From Phorcus lineatus (taxonomy: Eukaryota; Mollusca; Gastropoda; Trochida; Trochidae), in NCBI GenBank assembly GCA_921293015.1, contig OV121091.1:30674839-30738838 (forward strand): 64,000 nucleotides of DNA, in the 5' to 3' direction. The translations under genes were made by a program, and so were the position numbers. Shown here in pieces: positions 60,474-64,000 of this stretch. The notes under the pieces were generated by a model. It was not told the origin of the DNA. It did not search any database and saw only the letters and a program-made list of their open reading frames with translations. How positions within the stretch are numbered: the first letter of the stretch is position 1; each line of letters starts with the position of its first letter.

Positions 60474-60905
60474 GTGTTCAATCCACTATCAATATCGTCT
60501 TTGATCGAAGGCGCAGTTGGAAAACCCAGTGTCTATTTGCGTGACATGACACGTCGTGGCCGAACCCACTTTCATATTATCAAGACTTTAGCTGTAGAAC
60601 CACCTAGTAGCTTGTCGGATAAGTATCTGTTTATTAGAAGGATAAATGTAATATTTCAACAATGTGAAACTTCAATTGGAACTATGCTGTGGTATAAAAC
60701 ATCGGAACATACGAATGGAGTGACTGGGGTCGAGGAATCTGTGAAAGTGAATTTAAGGAGGATATTTGTCGGAAGAAAGTTAAAGTGTTTTAGATTATTT
60801 ATACCGAAGTTTCAAGGATATTTTGAATTTTATCCGGGAGGTAATAATCAATGCCTATATTTGATAAGATTTCAAAGATTTTGTACTATCAAATGTCGAC
60901 GTTGA
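60474..60905 (+). CDS. Hypothetical basic protein, 143+ codons, unrecognised
   Basis: The frame has a GTG at 60474 and remains open upstream to an acceptor-like 'acacag' ending at 60456, so it may be an internal or terminal exon and not start at the GTG. Composition is basic and balanced: 'GKPSVYLRDMTRRGRTHFHI', 'YLFIRRINVIFQQCE', 'ESVKVNLRRIFVGRKLKCFR', and a C-terminus with two C pairs ending IKCRR before a stop. GC content is higher than in the surroundings, which supports coding. I recognise no domain. It lies 90 bases outside the right inverted arm. Confidence 0.45.
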   Translation: MFNPLSISSLIEGAVGKPSVYLRDMTRRGRTHFHIIKTLAVEPPSSLSDKYLFIRRINVIFQQCETSIGTMLWYKTSEHTNGVTGVEESVKVNLRRIFVGRKLKCFRLFIPKFQGYFEFYPGGNNQCLYLIRFQRFCTIKCRR

Positions 60906-61924
60906 GCTGACGTATATTTCTGATGTCTATTTTTAGCACTGGGGACTCCCCTCACGGGCTCACTTCCGTTTTGCAGTGCTCAAATGCTAGTGACAATCAA
61001 TAGTGTCGCTTACAAAGTACTAAGCATATGAGAGGTACAGCTATTCTCATTGCTAATTTTGTTCATGCAATAGTGCTGAACAAGAATCTTTCTTATACTT
61101 GCCAGCCACATAAACAAAATGCAGTAGTTCAGATTATCTGAACTTCGGTTCATGTGCGGTGGCTGCGCAACCGAAGGAAGAATCTGGCATTGTTGACTAA
61201 GAAGTTATTCTTCAGATGTTATTTGATGAATAGTATAGTAGAATAGACGATACAGACATTTTAGTATTTTAAGATTCAAAACTTATCACAATTTTTTATT
61301 GTTGCAATTCCTTTTAGAATGATATTTGAGAAAATAAACATTTGTAGGCCGACGATAGTTATGAAAAGCATATGAAATTTGTATCACAAGATTATGTATC
61401 AAGATTCTGAATTTCTGAGCACTACAAAATATCTTCACAAATATTGAATTATTTTAATTTGTTATAATAGTTTCTGTAGCTTAATAAACGTGACCTATCC
61501 ACTATGGTCCATCGTTATTGTTTTGTGGGAAACGACAAGAAAACAGATGCTGTATGTTTCCTAATTTTACAACATTATGAAAATAACTGTATCTATGGTT
61601 TAAATACTCCCACATTAACGAATGTTTTATGGTGATAAATAAACAGAATACTAAATTCCTTGCCATTTACTATGTTTGGCTTATTTTACGCAAAATCATA
61701 AAATTGTTTGATAAAAATATTATAAATGGAAAATCGTTTAGTATCATCTATGACTTCATTTAGGACATTTATCTAGTTGTCAAATCTAAATCAACCAAAA
61801 TGTTACCCTCAGTAACTTGTTTCAACCGGGTATTGTTATAATCATGTACTGACAACATAATGTATAAATGGGAATGTCCCCTTTTATTTTGTTTCAACGA
61901 TAATACCTCAATAGGACTGTCCAT
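60906..61924. other. Stretch without a recognised gene
   Basis: About 1 kb of AT-rich DNA between the hypothetical frame and the MITE upstream of the death-effector gene. It may include the promoter or a 5' untranslated exon of that gene, but none can be pointed to. Confidence 0.35.
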
Positions 61925-62145
61925 TTAAAGGGAAACTGCAACCCTAGCCTTTCAGACCTAATTGACCAGCAGTTACTTAACTGCCCTAGACAGAAAAGAG
62001 GTCACGTGACACGGACTGGGTGCTGGCCAAGTGAGGTATGGTCATTGTGACAGGGGAATCTGCGCTGATTGAGATTTACGACTCTCGCAGGGCCTCGCTA
62101 ATTAAACACTGGAAGTTAAAAATGAGAGTTGCAGTTCCCCTTTAA
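61925..62145. mobile_element. MITE with TTAA ends
   Basis: The left end ttaaagggaaactgcaac and the right end (reverse complement ttaaaggggaactgcaac) are inverted copies with one difference, about 220 bp apart. Both outer edges read TTAA, the target of piggyBac-type elements, so a piggyBac-related MITE is likely. It sits 121 bases upstream of the splice acceptor of the first coding exon of the death-effector gene and contains an E-box-like 'gtcacgtgac'. Confidence 0.7.
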
Positions 62146-62302
62146 GCTGTTATTATTAAGCTATGGTTGATATATTGTGTTCCAAAACTGTCTATGTCTG
62201 ACTGGTTATAGGGTGCTTGTTTCTTCTTTGATGTGTCTTTTTAACAAAAAATACATCTATCTACAGAAAGCACCAAGATCTCAACAGTAATCTAGTTCTA
62301 CA

Positions 62303-63798
62303 ATGAAAGATCAAGATGAAGATGAACCGTTACAAGTTGATGCTGAAGGCGCAAACAAAGACTTCAGGGCTCTAGGGATAGAAATAGGAGACGATCTTCA
62401 TGATGATGATATTGAAGCACTCAAGTTCATCAGTAGAGACTTCTTGCCTGGTGCAAAACTGGAACGTATGAAGACCACACAGGACTTGTTTTCATCCTGG
62501 GAAAAGTATGGAAAGTTTGGCAAAAATCTCTCCTTCCTTGCTGAATGCTTAGCTAAGATTGGAAGGCTGGACCTGCTGGAAGAACTGGGTTATGAAGAAG
62601 AGGAAATTGAAACTAAAATAGAACAAGGGAGGTCAGAGATTTCAAAATACAGGAAGATGTTGTTCGAGATTGGAGAAGATTTGGACTCTGAAGAATTGCA
62701 GAAGATGTTGTATCTGGTTGGTGATTTGAAGAAAAAAGACAGGGAGAAAATAAAAAGTGTTCTTGGATTCTTTTCATATCTTGAACAAAAAAAGACAATA
62801 GACCAACACAACTTGTCAAAGCTTGAAGAAATGTTGAGGACAATCGACAGAAATGATTTGGTTGAGATTATTGTTGATTATAAAGGCAAGTGTTTCTTTA
62901 ATATACGAGGTTTCATTTAGTTATTCTACCTTTAAAGCTTAATGCATGTGTTTTGCTGTGTTCTGTTAAAGACAAATACAAATGTATCTAGAAAGCATAA
63001 CACAGGTGAAACTTTCATTTTTCTTGATTCTCTGAGTCAGATCCCCTTTTGTAACAGTGAAGGGAGTTTTTCACTAACAAGGGTTTGTTATGCAACTGTC
63101 ATCTACTTATGTTGATGTATTTCATATCAAAAGGTGAGGTTCTCTATCGATATGGCCAAGGTTTTAGAAGCTCTCTTAGCATTAAGACAGTTCTAAGCCA
63201 ATGTTAATGTATAGTATTTACAGCTATCTTATTGCTAAGAGAGCTTAGACAATCTAAGCCCTGACTTATACCAACCTTAAACCATAGAATCTTCTATTTG
63301 ATTTTAACTGATCAACTATTCTGTTTTCCACCTCCTTTTGGGAAAAGAATATTTGAGATTAAATTTAGATTAAAACTGAAATATGTTTTTTTATAAACAG
63401 AAAAAGCAGGACAAGGTCGACCAGAGGAGGGAATGGATACATCAGAAAATAACTTACCGCAGATGTCAAGACCTGATGTAAATCAGAAAAATGTGCAAGG
63501 AACTGTTGCAGAAAGACCTGCAGACCATGCACTTCCTGCAGGACTATCATCCTTACCACCTCACCAAGACAGAACACCTCCTGCAGGACAAGTGTCCTTA
63601 TCACATCATCAGGCAAGAATACCTAGTGGCCAGCTATCTGCAGGTCTACAGAGGGAGGTTCCGCTTCGAATTGCTTGTGAAGACCGTACAGAGGGATTGA
63701 GGGCTGCACGGGAGCCGTTTGGATCTATTGCATCGCCATTTGTTTCCGAACTGCAGCCTGTGACACAAGATGGTACTAAGATTATGAGAAGATTTTAG
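62303..63798 (+). CDS. Tandem death-effector-domain protein (caspase-8/c-FLIP prodomain-like)
   Basis: Coding exons 62303-62885 and 63401-63798 join to 326 residues. The ATG follows an in-frame TAA six codons upstream, and an acceptor (ctatctacag, ending 62266) opens the exon, so a 5' untranslated exon exists upstream. Residues about 19-95 are DED1 (EALKFISRDFLPGAKLER, then RLDLL at 88-92) and about 113-193 DED2 (YRKMLFEIGEDLDSEELQ, then RNDLV at 183-187, EIIVDYKE). Both keep the RxDL charge motif used in DED-DED stacking. The order and the ending of DED2 resemble caspase-8 and c-FLIP. The tail (195-326) is Pro/Gln/His-rich with no caspase domain. The intron uses a GC donor (AAAG then gcaagt), which fits phase 1, while the nearby GT does not. 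AATAAA follows at 63883. A longer isoform that splices out near 63770 into exons beyond the window cannot be excluded. It probably acts in the cytosol as an adaptor or regulator of apoptosis/innate signalling. Confidence 0.85.
63169..63248. repeat. Imperfect hairpin in the intron of the death-effector gene
   Basis: aagctctcttagcattaaga (63169-63188) pairs with tcttattgctaagagagctt (63229-63248) with one mismatch, leaving about 40 bases between. It looks like a small foldback element inside the intron 62886-63400. Confidence 0.6.
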
Positions 63799-63882
63799 TT
63801 AAATTCCTCTTGGAAATATTTTTCAAGCAGATAACACTGCCTTGAAAGAATCTCATTGCTCTATTGTCTTATTTCAAATTAA

Positions 63883-63888
63883 AATAAA
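63883..63888 (+). terminator. Polyadenylation signal of the death-effector gene
   Basis: AATAAA lies 85 bases after the stop codon of the death-effector gene, supporting 63798 as the true end of the reading frame. Confidence 0.6.
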
Positions 63889-64000
63889 AATTTTTACAAT
63901 TTTTATTTCATTAAGTAGAATTAGCATTTCAATTATAAAACTGATGTTATGCTTGAAGAACTCTGTTATTAAGAACAGACGATGTTAACCTATAATAGAT

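Noticed and set aside
1..64000. CRISPR arrays, bacterial operons, rRNA genes, phage or viral genes
   Set aside because: None are visible. The tandem repeats lack the spacer pattern of CRISPR, and the gene structure is eukaryotic.

Overview
The window reads as AT-rich animal nuclear DNA, not bacterial. It holds short exons with GT-AG introns, AATAAA signals, tRNA-derived SINEs, truncated LINEs, many broken Tc1-like transposase copies, and long minisatellites and microsatellites. Two SINEs end in a 3' tail of the type 'gttaaaccccaactcactcac', and there is a pearl/HINE-type element with a core tandem array and an ACGG microsatellite. Together with an F-type lectin gene this suggests a mollusc, most likely a gastropod of the abalone kind. 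That assignment is inference from repeat style, not from a marker gene.

Three protein-coding loci are well supported. (1) 3381-3999, minus: the last coding exon of a single-pass membrane protein, unrecognised. (2) 25018-29573, plus: a complete four-exon secreted protein with a signal peptide, an F-type (fucolectin) domain and a C-terminal PAN/apple-like domain. All three introns are phase 1 and the exons join in frame to 268 residues. (3) 62303-63798, plus: a two-exon protein of 326 residues with tandem death-effector domains (caspase-8/c-FLIP-like prodomain) and a proline-rich tail, apparently joined across a GC-AG intron. Loci 2 and 3 belong to families used in innate immunity and cell-death signalling. 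Nothing in the sequence shows that they act together. Three further ORFs (54099-54752 with one internal stop, 57964-58200, 60474-60905) are unrecognised.

Layout. 0-15 kb: mostly unannotated AT-rich DNA with the membrane-protein exon and small inverted repeats. 15.1-18.04 kb: a pearl/HINE-like element with about 17-18 copies of a 145-bp unit. 18.3-22.4 kb: a SINE, a Tc1 relic, and a hAT/ZNF862-like pseudogene split by a second SINE with a 12-bp target duplication. 25-29.6 kb: the lectin gene, with a dead Tc1-like transposon in intron 1. 29.9-32.3 kb: a LINE 3' end with a 90-bp minisatellite, an internally deleted Tc1, and a tRNA-derived SINE. 34.9-37.4 kb: a MITE and a repeat family whose 75-bp core is single in one copy and seven-fold in the other. 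40-45.5 kb: two Tc1 relics and a 5'-truncated LINE with a 12-bp target duplication. 46.5-51.6 kb: minisatellites and a nearly identical 1.28-kb tandem duplication. 52.3-52.7 kb: another LINE relic. 56.8-57.2 kb: a well-formed hammerhead ribozyme, with two weaker hammerhead-like motifs on the other strand. 57.8-60.4 kb: a 2.6-kb segment bounded by 83-bp inverted arms carrying NRF1-type palindromes. 61.9-63.9 kb: a TTAA-type MITE and the death-effector gene.

The most interesting signals are the hammerhead ribozyme with its palindromic helix III at 56829-56891, the pearl-like array in which each unit is a near-perfect palindrome of TGACCC/GGGTCA half-sites, the inverted-arm segment at 57.8-60.4 kb, the GC-AG intron in the death-effector gene, and the non-canonical sugar-binding motif of the lectin.
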